This document shows, one piece after another, positions 52,968 through 61,065 of a DNA stretch of 64,000 bases (positions are counted from its first letter, which is position 1; each line of letters opens with the position of its first letter). The stretch lies in assembly GCF_036327775.1 (NCBI RefSeq), contig NZ_CP109598.1, forward strand, positions 5,964,001 to 6,028,000. Reading direction: 5' to 3'. The DNA is from Streptomyces sp. NBC_01498. GTDB lineage: Bacteria; Actinomycetota; Actinomycetes; Streptomycetales; Streptomycetaceae. The notes under the pieces are model-generated. The model saw only the letters and a list, made by a program, of their open reading frames with translations. It was not told the DNA's origin and ran no database searches. The position numbers and the translations under genes were made by a program.

Positions 52968-53647
52968 GACCCGCTCTGGTCATTGCCGGGCGGGGGAAGG
53001 CGGACGCCCTGCTCCAGGAGCACCGCCGAGATCTGTGTGAACACCTGTAACGCTGTCTCCGCGACCCGTCCGTCACTCGCCTCCGTGTCCACGGCGACCA
53101 GCCTCTGGGCGCAGACCGTGCGCTCGTGGTCGCTTACGAAGCGCAGGGCCGTGTTCCGCAGACCGACCAGGAAATGGTCATTCATCACCCTGCCCTGATG
53201 GCTCGTCAATTTGTTGACGGCTTCCCTGGCCAGGCTCGCCCGAGGGCTGGTGGTGAACACGAAGCAGAGGTCGATCTCGTCCCGGAGATCTGGTATTTCG
53301 ACAAGCCGTCCGATGCTCTCGGCGTGCGCCGGGGAAACCTTGCCCATTGACAGAAGCGCACGGGTGAACAGCATCCTGTCGACCAGCCCACGGTCCAGCA
53401 GGTGAATACGCGGCGCGGAGCCCTCCGCATGGGTGGACAGGCAGTACCTGACTGCGTCACAGGCCAGATAGAGGTTGAGGCGACCCAGATCGCTCTTCCC
53501 GAGAGGGGCGTACCTCCCGCCGCCGTGGAACTCGGCCACGGGCAGGCCCTCTCTGCGCAGATAGTGCGAGATCACATCCATGACGGTTGTCTTGCCGCTC
53601 TTGGGCATTCCTGCGAATTCGATACTGATACTTCTCGCGAGTTTCAT
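52964..53647 (-). CDS. P-loop kinase (thymidylate-kinase-like)
   Basis: A 227-residue P-loop protein. Walker A is GMPKSGKTT (13-21). LLDRGLVDRMLF and an Arg-rich lid region (FTTSPRASLAREAVNKL) recall nucleotide and sugar kinases of the thymidylate-kinase fold. ATG 53647 is chosen because GGCGGAGAG lies upstream. It overlaps the nucleotidyltransferase start by 4 bases, so the two are likely functional partners: the kinase makes a phosphate, the transferase activates it. That pairing is inference. Confidence 0.77.
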   Translation of the reverse strand: MKLARSISIEFAGMPKSGKTTVMDVISHYLRREGLPVAEFHGGGRYAPLGKSDLGRLNLYLACDAVRYCLSTHAEGSAPRIHLLDRGLVDRMLFTRALLSMGKVSPAHAESIGRLVEIPDLRDEIDLCFVFTTSPRASLAREAVNKLTSHQGRVMNDHFLVGLRNTALRFVSDHERTVCAQRLVAVDTEASDGRVAETALQVFTQISAVLLEQGVRLPPPGNDQSGS

Positions 53648-53687
53648 CGGCAACTCTCCGCCCTCAAGTGACTGCTCTCTTCGCGGG

Positions 53688-54719
53688 TCAGCGGGCGTGG
53701 GCAACCTGGGTCACGTCCGCAGGGGGGAATTTCTGTATCGAGGCATCGGAGCGATAGTCAATGGACCGGCTCCGGAGGTAGAAGAGCATATGGCCGATGA
53801 CCACCAGACTGTTCCGGCGTTCCTGGCAGAGATCGGCCAGCGTGCCGGCGAGCCGTATGGCTTCCTCTTCGCGCACCCGGTCGTCGAGGCTGTAAAGATA
53901 CGACCACTGGATGGTCATGGCCCAGATGGGCTTGATGCCGTTCGCTCGCTGCGACTCCTCCGAATGGAGGTGAGCCTGGTAGAACTCGTGGTTCGCCGAA
54001 TCGACTCGCCCGAGCCGGAGCATGATCAGGGCTCTGTAGAAACAAGTGATGCCGTTTCTCGGTGACAGTCGAGACGCCTGTTCATGCGAATTGAGGGACT
54101 CTTCGAACTGTCCGGCGTCCCGCAGTAGCAGCCCGAGATAGTTCCAATTGTCCACCGAGGATCCGTCGTACTCCAGTGCCTTTTCCATGAGGCGGACGGC
54201 TTCATCCACGTCCACATACCGTTTCACGGTGGCAAGGGCCCGCCAGGCGTCCGCGTTCTCCTCGTCCTTTCTCAGGGCGATGCGCAGACTTCTTTCCGCG
54301 CGGCTGTTCAGCCCCTTATTGATCAGGGCCCGCGCGAGCCGAACGTGGATCTTACTGTTCTCGGGCTGGAGAGTGAGAGCCTGCTCGTGGTAGGAGATCG
54401 ACTGGTCGTAGTCGGCGGTTCGGTAGGCGTTCTCACCCTCGTGAAACAGATGTGCTGCAAGCACCACCGACTCGAAATCCGACTCGAAACTCACCAGTCG
54501 GCGCTCCAGCGCCATGCGGGTTTTCTCGGACTCTTCCAAGTCTTGTCTGATCCGGCCGCTCAGTCTCCGGAGGTCCTTGACCTCCCGGACACCGAAGAAG
54601 GCGACCACACCGATGATCAGCGTGACGACGGTGACGATGCCCAGGCTCATCTGGAGCGCGAGATTGGCGAGCTCCTCAAGGGCCGGTGCCTCGGGCGGGG
54701 CAGCGACAGAGAAAAACAC
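53688..54719 (-). CDS. Membrane-anchored TPR protein
   Basis: A 343-residue protein. One membrane helix (about 24-44, LGIVTVVTLIIGVVAFFGV), a coiled coil (about 45-85), then six or more tetratricopeptide repeats (about 90-285; for example ADYDQSISYHEQALTLQPE and GQFEESLNSHEQASRLSP). The TPR part faces the cytoplasm and probably scaffolds partners. The GTG start has GGGGGAT 6-7 bases upstream. It is the first gene of the five-gene low-G+C operon. A sampled 60-base line here is 57% G+C against 70% in the flanking acyl-CoA dehydrogenase gene. Confidence 0.82.
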   Translation of the reverse strand: MFFSVAAPPEAPALEELANLALQMSLGIVTVVTLIIGVVAFFGVREVKDLRRLSGRIRQDLEESEKTRMALERRLVSFESDFESVVLAAHLFHEGENAYRTADYDQSISYHEQALTLQPENSKIHVRLARALINKGLNSRAERSLRIALRKDEENADAWRALATVKRYVDVDEAVRLMEKALEYDGSSVDNWNYLGLLLRDAGQFEESLNSHEQASRLSPRNGITCFYRALIMLRLGRVDSANHEFYQAHLHSEESQRANGIKPIWAMTIQWSYLYSLDDRVREEEAIRLAGTLADLCQERRNSLVVIGHMLFYLRSRSIDYRSDASIQKFPPADVTQVAHAR

Positions 54720-54815
54720 CGGAAGATCCCCCTGTGTAGATCCACCGCCGACCTGTGGCGTCGGCCCCCGTGCGGCGAGTATGTCAAGCCGAGCGGAGGG
54801 TTGGCCAGCGATGAA

Positions 54816-56030
54816 CTACACGTGCTTCTTCAACTCCCGCCGCGCCAGCGACCGTTGGTGCACCTCGTCGGGGCCGTCCGCCAGGCGCAGGGTGCGGGCC
54901 GCCGCCCACAGCTCCGCCAGGGGGTAGTCCTGGCTCACGCCGCCCGCGCCGTGCAGCTGTACCGCGCTGTCGATGATGTCGACCACCGCGCGGGGCGTGG
55001 CGATCTTGATGGCCTGGATCTCCGTGTGGGCGCCCCGGTTGCCGACCGTGTCCATCAGCCAGGCCGTCTTGAGGACCAGCAGCCGCAGCTGCTCCACGGT
55101 CACCCGTGCGTCCGCGATCCAGTTCTGGACGACGCCCTGCTGGGCGATCGGCTTTCCGAAGGCCGTACGGGACACCGCCCGCCGGCACATCAGCTCGATC
55201 GCGCGCTCGGCCATGCCGATCAGCCGCATGCAGTGGTGGATACGGCCGGGGCCGAGCCGGGCCTGGGCGATGGCGAAGCCGCCGCCCTCCTCGCCGATCA
55301 GATGTGCCGCCGGGACGCGGACGTCGTCGAACGTCACCTCCGCGTGGCCGCCGTGGGAGTGGTCCTCGTAGCCGTACACGCTCATCGCGCGCTCGACGGT
55401 GAGGCCGGGGGTGTCGCGCGGGACCAGGATCATGGACTGCTGGCGGCGGGGGTCGGCGCCGTCCGGGTCGGTCTTGCCCATGACGATGAAGATCCGGCAG
55501 CCCGGGTTCATCGCCCCGGAGATGTACCACTTGCGGCCGTTGATCACGTAGTTGTCGCCGTCGCGCTCGATCCGGGTGCGGATGTTCGTCGCGTCGGACG
55601 AGGCGACCTCCGGCTCGGTCATCGCGAACGCCGAACGGATCTCGCCCGCGAGCAGCGGCTCCAGCCAGCGCTTCTTCTGCTCCGCGCTGCCGAACTGGGC
55701 GAGCACCTCCATGTTCCCGGTGTCCGGCGCCGCGCAGTTGAGCGCGGTGGGGGCCAACTGCGGGCTGCGGCCGGTGATTTCGGCGAGCGGCGCGTACTGG
55801 AGATTGGTGAGCCCGGCGCCGTGTTCGGCGTCGGGGAGGAACAGGTTCCACAGCCCCCGACGGCGCGCCTCGGCCTTCAACTCCTCGACCACCGCCGGGG
55901 TGTCCCACGGATCGGCGAGCCGGGCCCGCTGCTCGTGGGCGACCGCCTCGGCGGGGCGGACGTGCTTGTCCATGAAGTCCAGCAGTTCGGTGCGGAGTTC
56001 CTCGGTGCGGGCGTCGAATGCGAAGTCCAT
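54816..56030 (-). CDS. Acyl-CoA dehydrogenase
   Basis: A 404-residue FAD enzyme of the long-chain ACAD10/11-like branch. Typical stretches: AFAMTEPEVASSDATNI (FAD/substrate), WYISGAMNPGCRIFIVMG, RTAFGKPIAQQG, and the C-terminal LHGAGGVSQDYPLAELWAAAR. It introduces the first double bond in beta-oxidation of an acyl-CoA. It starts 8 bp after the phosphotransferase stop, so the pair is one operon, as in many actinobacteria. Confidence 0.92.
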   Translation of the reverse strand: MDFAFDARTEELRTELLDFMDKHVRPAEAVAHEQRARLADPWDTPAVVEELKAEARRRGLWNLFLPDAEHGAGLTNLQYAPLAEITGRSPQLAPTALNCAAPDTGNMEVLAQFGSAEQKKRWLEPLLAGEIRSAFAMTEPEVASSDATNIRTRIERDGDNYVINGRKWYISGAMNPGCRIFIVMGKTDPDGADPRRQQSMILVPRDTPGLTVERAMSVYGYEDHSHGGHAEVTFDDVRVPAAHLIGEEGGGFAIAQARLGPGRIHHCMRLIGMAERAIELMCRRAVSRTAFGKPIAQQGVVQNWIADARVTVEQLRLLVLKTAWLMDTVGNRGAHTEIQAIKIATPRAVVDIIDSAVQLHGAGGVSQDYPLAELWAAARTLRLADGPDEVHQRSLARRELKKHV

Positions 56031-56038
56031 GGACCGGG

Positions 56039-57061
56039 TCAGCCTTCCTGGAGGGTGGTGAGGCCGTGCTCGATGAAGACCGGGACGAGATCGCCGATGC
56101 GCTCGAATCCGCCGCCGACCGTCTGGCCCAGCGTGTAGCGGTAGTGAATGCCTTCGAGGATCACCGCGAGCTTGAACCAGGCGAAGGCCGTGTACCAGGC
56201 GATCGCCGAGGTGTCGCGGCCCGACCCGGCGGCGTACCGCTCGATCAGTTCGGCCGGGCCCGGGTGGCCGGGAGCCCCGGCGGTCGTACTGATCGGGGAG
56301 CCGGGGATGTCCAGCGGCGCGCTGTACATCACCAGCAGACCGAGGTCGGTCAGCGGATCGCCCAGCGTGGACATCTCCCAGTCCAGTACGGCCCTGATGC
56401 GGTCGTCGTCGCCGATCAGGACGTTGTCGAGCCGGTAGTCGCCGTGCACGACGGTGGGCGCGGGGGAGACGGGCAGGGAACGGCCGAGCGCCGCGTGCAA
56501 CTCGTCCACCCCGGGGAGGTCCCGGTTCCGTGAGGCGTCCAACTGCTTGGCCCAGCGGCGCAGTTGGCGGTCGAGGAACCCCTCGGGCCGGCCGAAGTCG
56601 CCGAGCCCGACGGTCCCGGGGTCGACCGCGTGCAGGGCGACCAGGGTGTCGACCAGTCCGAGGACGGCGGCGTGGGTGCGTGCGGGGCCGAGCGGGGCGA
56701 GCTGTCCGGCCGTACGGTACGGGGTCCCCGTCACGTACTCCATCAGGTAGAACGGCGCCCCCAGCACCTCGGGGTCCTCGCACAGCAGCAGCGGCGCGGG
56801 CACCGGCACGGCCGTCGGGTGCAGGGCGCTGATCACCCGGAACTCGCGTTTCATGTCGTGCGCGGTGGCGAGGACATGACCGAGCGGTGGCCGGCGGACC
56901 ACCCAGTCGTGGGAGCCGTCGCCGACGAGATACGTCAGGTTCGACCGGCCGCCCTCGATCAGCCGCGCGGTCAGCGGTCCGCCCACCAGACCGGGGCGCT
57001 CGCGGTCGAGGTGGCCGCGCAGCCGCTCCGGGTCGAGTCCTGGTGGGGGACTGGGGCTCAT
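56039..57061 (-). CDS. ACAD10-type aminoglycoside phosphotransferase-fold kinase
   Basis: A 340-residue APH-fold kinase. N-lobe LIEGGRSNLTYLV, then the Brenner motif VVHGDYRLDNVLIG and the metal Asp in AVLDWEMSTLGDP. Partners of acyl-CoA dehydrogenases of this kind are thought to phosphorylate hydroxyacyl-CoA, as in human ACAD10. ATG 57061 follows GGAGG by 8 bases and is preferred over 57076. Operator site C lies in its promoter, so the operon is probably in the same TetR regulon as the SDR gene. Confidence 0.87.
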   Translation of the reverse strand: MSPSPPPGLDPERLRGHLDRERPGLVGGPLTARLIEGGRSNLTYLVGDGSHDWVVRRPPLGHVLATAHDMKREFRVISALHPTAVPVPAPLLLCEDPEVLGAPFYLMEYVTGTPYRTAGQLAPLGPARTHAAVLGLVDTLVALHAVDPGTVGLGDFGRPEGFLDRQLRRWAKQLDASRNRDLPGVDELHAALGRSLPVSPAPTVVHGDYRLDNVLIGDDDRIRAVLDWEMSTLGDPLTDLGLLVMYSAPLDIPGSPISTTAGAPGHPGPAELIERYAAGSGRDTSAIAWYTAFAWFKLAVILEGIHYRYTLGQTVGGGFERIGDLVPVFIEHGLTTLQEG

Positions 57062-57114
57062 CGGTCGTACCTCCATGGACGGCGGCGGGCGCGGAACTGC
57101 CTCAGCTGTTCATG

Positions 57115-57133
57115 ATGCCGACCAGTCGGTATG
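57115..57133. promoter_or_regulatory. Shared TetR-type operator, site C
   Basis: ATGCCGACCAGTCGGTAT (57115-57132) is an 18-bp imperfect palindrome matching itself at 14 positions. With the next base it contains the reverse complement of CATACCGACTGGT. It lies 54-72 bp before the phosphotransferase start. Confidence 0.65.
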
Positions 57134-57173
57134 CCGTCCAGTGGGTGACCGGAAACCGCACGCGGCCAGTTGG

Positions 57174-57470
57174 TCAGTGGTCGTCCCAGTGGTCCTCGTG
57201 GGCGGCGTGCCGGTGGCCGTCGTGCACGTAGTCCTGGTGGTCCCCGTGCGCCACGGCCGGGTGTCCGCAGCCGTCACCGTGCCGGTGCGGGTGGTTCTCG
57301 TGGACGACATGGGCGGCCGGCTCGCACTCGTCCCAGTGCCCGTCGTGCCTGCGGTGCAGATGCCCGCCGTGGGCGTAGTCGGTGTGATCCCCGTGCCGCA
57401 CCTCGGTATGGCCGCAGGTCGGTCCGTGGGTGTGGGAGTGGGTGGGGTGTTCCTGGTGAGAGGTCGTCAT
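57174..57470 (-). CDS. His-rich metal-binding protein with internal duplication
   Basis: A 98-residue protein, roughly 30% His. The blocks CGHTEVRHGDHTDYAHGGH and CGHPAVAHGDHQDYVHDGH are two copies of one repeat, each followed by a HWDE or HWDDH ending. Similar small proteins are often annotated as zinc transporter permease although they have no membrane helix; they probably buffer or chaperone Zn or Ni. AAAGGCGG precedes the ATG. A hairpin lies in its leader. No metal transporter is adjacent. Confidence 0.75.
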   Translation of the reverse strand: MTTSHQEHPTHSHTHGPTCGHTEVRHGDHTDYAHGGHLHRRHDGHWDECEPAAHVVHENHPHRHGDGCGHPAVAHGDHQDYVHDGHRHAAHEDHWDDH

Positions 57471-57502
57471 GATGGCCGCCTTTGAGTTGATTTGCTGTTA
57501 TT

Positions 57503-57522
57503 CCTCCCGTTCGGACGGGAGG
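57503..57522. other. Leader hairpin before His-rich gene
   Basis: CCTCCCGT-TCGG-ACGGGAGG: perfect 8-bp stem with a four-base loop, 33-52 bp upstream of the start. The TTGATTTGCTGTTATT patch beside it is AT-rich and could hold a metal-regulator site. The remaining gap to 57862 shows no gene. Confidence 0.4.
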
Positions 57523-57862
57523 TTACCACCGGGTCGGAATCGACACCCCGCAGTTCCGTTCCGGCCGGACCGCGCTGGCCCCGCGGGCGTACCCGGGCCC
57601 GTACGCCGGGATGCCGGGAGGACGAGCGAAGCGCACGGATGCAGTCGGGTGACTCTCCGTATCGGCCCTGCGGGGGCGGGTGATCCGCCGGTGCTTCACC
57701 GGGACGGGCTCAGACGCGCTCCCCGGCGTCCGTCAGCCGCACGGGTGCCCTGCCTGTGTGTCGGCGGGCGCCGACCGGTGGATCGACGGCCGCCTCGGGC
57801 TCGGGCCTCGGCCCGGACAAATGCCGTGGCAGGCAGAAGGATCACTCGGGCAGGATGCCGTC

Positions 57863-58390
57863 ATGGGGAACACATGTGCGTGGCCCGTGTCGCGGACCAC
57901 GGACCTGGGTGAGGCGTTGACGCTCGCGCAGGAATTGCTCTCGGTCGCGCTCTCGTACCAGGCAGGCGGATGCTACGTGGATGCCTGGGCGCGCGACGAC
58001 GATGTGCTGCGACGTCTGACGGAGGCTCGTCCCGCATCGAGGGTCACGTGGTACGGCAAGGGGCCCGGCGACTTCCCCGCGCAGGTGCGACTGGGTGTGC
58101 CGGCCTTCGAAGAGGCGGCGAGCGCCTTGCGGGCATGGGCGGACATCACGAGGTGCTACGTCCTGTGGCACGACATGACGTGGCCGGCCGTTCCTGAGCT
58201 CGGACTGGACCCGGAATACAAGTACGCCGAGTTGGAAGTCGCCTGTCACAGCCACGACATCCACTGTGAAGAGTGGACGGCCGAGCACACCGTCTTCGTT
58301 CACGCACGGCCCGGTCATGACGACCGGGCCGCGTGGCTGGCGGCGCGGGTCGGCGCGCGAGTCGTCGGACCGGCCGAGTTCGGCTGGTAG
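57863..58390 (+). CDS. Hypothetical protein
   Basis: A 175-residue protein I do not recognise. It appears globular and soluble, rich in Trp (for example CAWPVSRTTDLGEA, VTWYGKGPGD, WHDMTWPAVPEL). No signal peptide, membrane segment or known motif is seen. ATG 57863 follows CAGGATG. Codon use supports a real gene. No operon partner is evident; the next gene starts 81 bp later on the same strand. Confidence 0.6.
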   Translation: MGNTCAWPVSRTTDLGEALTLAQELLSVALSYQAGGCYVDAWARDDDVLRRLTEARPASRVTWYGKGPGDFPAQVRLGVPAFEEAASALRAWADITRCYVLWHDMTWPAVPELGLDPEYKYAELEVACHSHDIHCEEWTAEHTVFVHARPGHDDRAAWLAARVGARVVGPAEFGW

Positions 58391-58471
58391 TCGACCGGGC
58401 CCGGATCGGCGGACGTTCACCGGGCGAAAACCGGATGACCGCGCGGCCCGCGCGGTGCTGCACTGGGCGGT

Positions 58472-59431
58472 ATGAACTCCGTCGCCGTGTCGCCGTCCCG
58501 GCCGTACCGCTGGTCGCTGTCCGCGTTCGGCGGCGCCCGGCCGGACCGGCTCGGCGCGTTCGCCGCCCCCCGGCAGCAGGGGCCGGCCGAGGAGTTGGTC
58601 GTCTCCGAGCTGATCGGGGCCACCGCCAGGGTCCTTGCCCGCTCCGACGGCGCCGATCTCTGCTTTCTCGGCCGTTCGCTGGACTCGATGTACGACCTGC
58701 TGTCCGGCGCGCTGGAGCATTCCCCCTGGGACGGGCGGCTGTTGCGGCTCCCGCTCTCGTGTGCGGACGACACCGACTGGGGTCCGGCCCACGCCCGGCG
58801 CTTCCGTGAACATCTCGCCTCGGTGGGCCTGGAGCCGTACGCGCTGGCCCGCCGGAGCCGGCCCTTCGCGCTGGTCGACGTCGTCTCGGAAGGCCGGAGT
58901 TACGGCATCCTGCACCGCCGTCTCGCCGACTGGATCGAGGAGAGCCGCGAGCCGTGGTCCGTCATCCGGCGCAAGCTCCGGTACACCGCGCTCACTTGGC
59001 GCTGCGCCTCCGGCCCGAACACCTGGCGCTGGCAGCAGGACCCGGACAACGCCTGGGTACGGACGCTGCCCGCCGGTCAGGTCACCGACGTGTCACTGGA
59101 CAGTCGCGTGTGGCGGTACCTCGCGGACCAGCAGCCGAAGGTCAACACGAGCTTCCCGCACGGGAACTGGTTCGACGAGCCGACGACGCTCGTGCCCCGC
59201 CACTCCCGGGTGGCGCGCGCGCTCGCGGAGGCACGGTACTTCACCGACCTGGGCCGTCGGACCGACGTACGTGAGGAGTTGATCCGGCTGATGGCCCATG
59301 AGCCGGGCTTCGCGGGACGTGAACCGCGCCGGATCGCCAGGGCGCTGCGTACGCGAGCGACCTCCCGCACCGGCTCCGGCGCCCGCCCCCGCGCGGGCAC
59401 CCGGGCGCGCTACAGGACGGGCAATCGGTAG
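58472..59431 (+). CDS. Hypothetical protein, possible phosphoribosyltransferase-like
   Basis: A 319-residue protein. The stretch DLCFLGRSLDSMYDLLSGAL near residue 60 faintly recalls PRTase-like folds, but a clear PRPP loop is not visible, so no function is claimed. The middle is rich in aromatic and basic residues (WSVIRRKLRYTALTWRC). The C-terminal 40 residues are Arg/Thr/Gly-rich and probably disordered. GGGCGG is just upstream of the ATG. Confidence 0.55.
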   Translation: MNSVAVSPSRPYRWSLSAFGGARPDRLGAFAAPRQQGPAEELVVSELIGATARVLARSDGADLCFLGRSLDSMYDLLSGALEHSPWDGRLLRLPLSCADDTDWGPAHARRFREHLASVGLEPYALARRSRPFALVDVVSEGRSYGILHRRLADWIEESREPWSVIRRKLRYTALTWRCASGPNTWRWQQDPDNAWVRTLPAGQVTDVSLDSRVWRYLADQQPKVNTSFPHGNWFDEPTTLVPRHSRVARALAEARYFTDLGRRTDVREELIRLMAHEPGFAGREPRRIARALRTRATSRTGSGARPRAGTRARYRTGNR

Positions 59432-59471
59432 GCGGACGGCCGCACCTGACCGGCCCCCGGCGCGGCCGGTG

Positions 59472-60239
59472 TCAGGGCAGGGTCAGGATGCGGGGGCCGT
59501 CCTCCGTGATGGCGATGGTGTGTTCGATGTGGGCCGCGCGGCTGCCGTCGATCGTGCGGAGGGTCCAGCCGTCGGCGTCGGTGCGGTACTCGTTGCGGCC
59601 TCCCGCCATCAGCATGGGTTCGACGGCGAGGGTGAGACCGTGCCGCAGGGCGAAACCACGGCCGGGGCGGCCCCAGTTGGCGACATGGGGGTCCTCGTGC
59701 ATCCGGCGGCCGATGCCGTGGCCGCCGAAGTCCGTCGGCATTCCGCAGCGGGCATCGCGGGCGACGGTGCTGATGGCGTGCGAGATGTCCCCGAGGCGGT
59801 GGCCGACGGTCGCGGCGGCGATGCCGGCGTCCAGCGCCCGCTGCGTCGCGGCGATGAGTTCCAGGTCGGCGGGACGCGGGGTGCCGACGACGAAGCTGAT
59901 CGCCGCGTCACCGGTCCAGCCGTCGAGTTCGGCCCCGCAGTCGACGCTGACCAGGTCGCCGTCGCACAGGCGGTAGTCGTCCGGGATGCCGTGCACGAGG
60001 GCGTCGTTGACGGAGGCGCAGATCACGGCCGGGAAGGGGGACGGGGCGAAGGACGGCTGGTAGCCCAGGAACGGGGAGCGCGCCCCGGCCTTGTCCAGGA
60101 CGGCGCGGGCGGCCGCGTCCAGCTCGCGCAGGCCGACCCCCACGGCCGCCGCCGCGCGGGCCGCCCCGAGTGCCTCGGCCACCACGCGCCCGGCCTCCCG
60201 CATCATCTCCAGTGACGCGTCGGTCTTGATCTCCACCAT
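59472..60239 (-). CDS. map: Methionine aminopeptidase, type I
   Basis: A 255-residue enzyme removing N-terminal Met from new proteins. The metal ligands are all present: two Asp in VSVDCGAELDGWTGDAA, His in GGHGIGRRMHEDP, Glu in AVEPML and Glu in AHIEHT. It lacks the N-terminal zinc extension. GGGAG precedes the ATG. Streptomycetes usually carry more than one map gene; the ribosomal-operon copy would be elsewhere. The striking palindrome at 60272 over its promoter suggests tight regulation, unlike a housekeeping map. Confidence 0.92.
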   Translation of the reverse strand: MVEIKTDASLEMMREAGRVVAEALGAARAAAAVGVGLRELDAAARAVLDKAGARSPFLGYQPSFAPSPFPAVICASVNDALVHGIPDDYRLCDGDLVSVDCGAELDGWTGDAAISFVVGTPRPADLELIAATQRALDAGIAAATVGHRLGDISHAISTVARDARCGMPTDFGGHGIGRRMHEDPHVANWGRPGRGFALRHGLTLAVEPMLMAGGRNEYRTDADGWTLRTIDGSRAAHIEHTIAITEDGPRILTLP

Positions 60240-60271
60240 GTGCCGTGACTCCCTGCGATGCGCGCTGTCAA

Positions 60272-60293
60272 ATACTTATACCGGTATTAGTAT
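60272..60293. promoter_or_regulatory. 22-bp near-perfect palindrome over map promoter
   Basis: Left half ATACTTATACC, right half GGTATTAGTAT; 20 of 22 positions are symmetric. It is AT-rich in a G+C-rich genome and lies 33-54 bp upstream of map, probably covering the -10 region. A dimeric repressor site is the simplest reading; no regulator gene is adjacent. Confidence 0.7.
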
Positions 60294-60339
60294 CACAGGC
60301 ATGAGGGTCGGCTTCCTTCGAGAAGATGCCCGGGAGGCG

Positions 60340-60663
60340 TCAGAGCACCGTCAGGCCGAACGCCACCAGACCGAGCACGCACAGCGCCGCCGCGGCCCCC
60401 GCCCGCACCCCCAGCGGACCCGGCCGGGACGCGCCGAGCGCCCCGATCCGGCGATGGGCCACCCACAGGAACGCCAGCCAGACCAGGCCGCTCAGCACGG
60501 CGGCGACCACCCCCGTGGCCGTCACCCCGCCCCGTACGACCTGCCGACCCGCCAGCACCGCCACGACCGTGTACGTCAGCGTCGTACGCCGCCAGGCCAG
60601 CCGGGTCCGCTCCGGCTGGAGACCCGGGTCCCGCGCGTCCTCGTCCGAGGGCCGCGGCGCCAT
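60340..60663 (-). CDS. DUF202 membrane protein
   Basis: A 107-residue membrane protein with three hydrophobic helices. The DUF202 hallmark ERTRLAWRRTTLTY is near residue 20. Its ATG overlaps the stop of another DUF202 gene by one base (TGATG). Function of the family is unknown. It is the last gene of a NUDIX-DUF202-DUF202 run. Confidence 0.8.
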   Translation of the reverse strand: MAPRPSDEDARDPGLQPERTRLAWRRTTLTYTVVAVLAGRQVVRGGVTATGVVAAVLSGLVWLAFLWVAHRRIGALGASRPGPLGVRAGAAAALCVLGLVAFGLTVL

Positions 60664-61064
60664 CAGCCGGTCCGGCCGAGGGCCACCGCGACCAGCATGA
60701 CCACGGCGACAGCCGCCACCGACAGGCTCAGCAGCGCCGGGAACGACGTCACCGGCAGATCCTCGCCCCGCCGCATCGCCCGCTCGGTGCGCACCCACTG
60801 ACCGACCGCCCGCAGCGCGCTCAGCGCGCCGATCGCGAAGAGCGCCACCGCCAGCCCCACCCGGACACCCCAGCGCAGGTCCGGCAGGAACTGGTCGACC
60901 GCGAACCCGCCGCCCACCAGGGCGAGCGCCGTCCGGATCCAGGCGAGGAAGGTGCGCTCGTTGGCGAGCGAGAAGCGGTAGTCGGGGGTCGTACCCTCGT
61001 CCCTGATCCGTCCGGGCACGAACCACAGACGCAGGCTCCGTACAAAGTCGATCACCCGCCGCAC
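60663..61064 (-). CDS. DUF202/YidH-family membrane protein
   Basis: A 133-residue YidH-like membrane protein with three helices. The conserved segment is FSLANERTFLAWIRTALAL. The pair of different DUF202 proteins in one operon mirrors YidH-YidG in enterobacteria. The GTG start is weakly supported; it lies 1 bp after the NUDIX stop, so translation is coupled. Confidence 0.82.
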   Translation of the reverse strand: MRRVIDFVRSLRLWFVPGRIRDEGTTPDYRFSLANERTFLAWIRTALALVGGGFAVDQFLPDLRWGVRVGLAVALFAIGALSALRAVGQWVRTERAMRRGEDLPVTSFPALLSLSVAAVAVVMLVAVALGRTG

Positions 61065-61065
61065 C

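Noticed and set aside
51042-54816. Integrative element with attachment sites
   Set aside because: Despite lower G+C, no integrase, tRNA or flanking direct repeat could be seen at the borders.
57680-57862. Upstream extension of the 175-residue hypothetical protein
   Set aside because: The extra 61 residues are Arg/Gly-rich with no ribosome-binding site; ATG 57863 is better placed.
60301-60400. Remnant regulator gene divergent from map
   Set aside because: A short frame starts MRVGFLRED but soon runs antisense through the DUF202 gene and has no helix-turn-helix.
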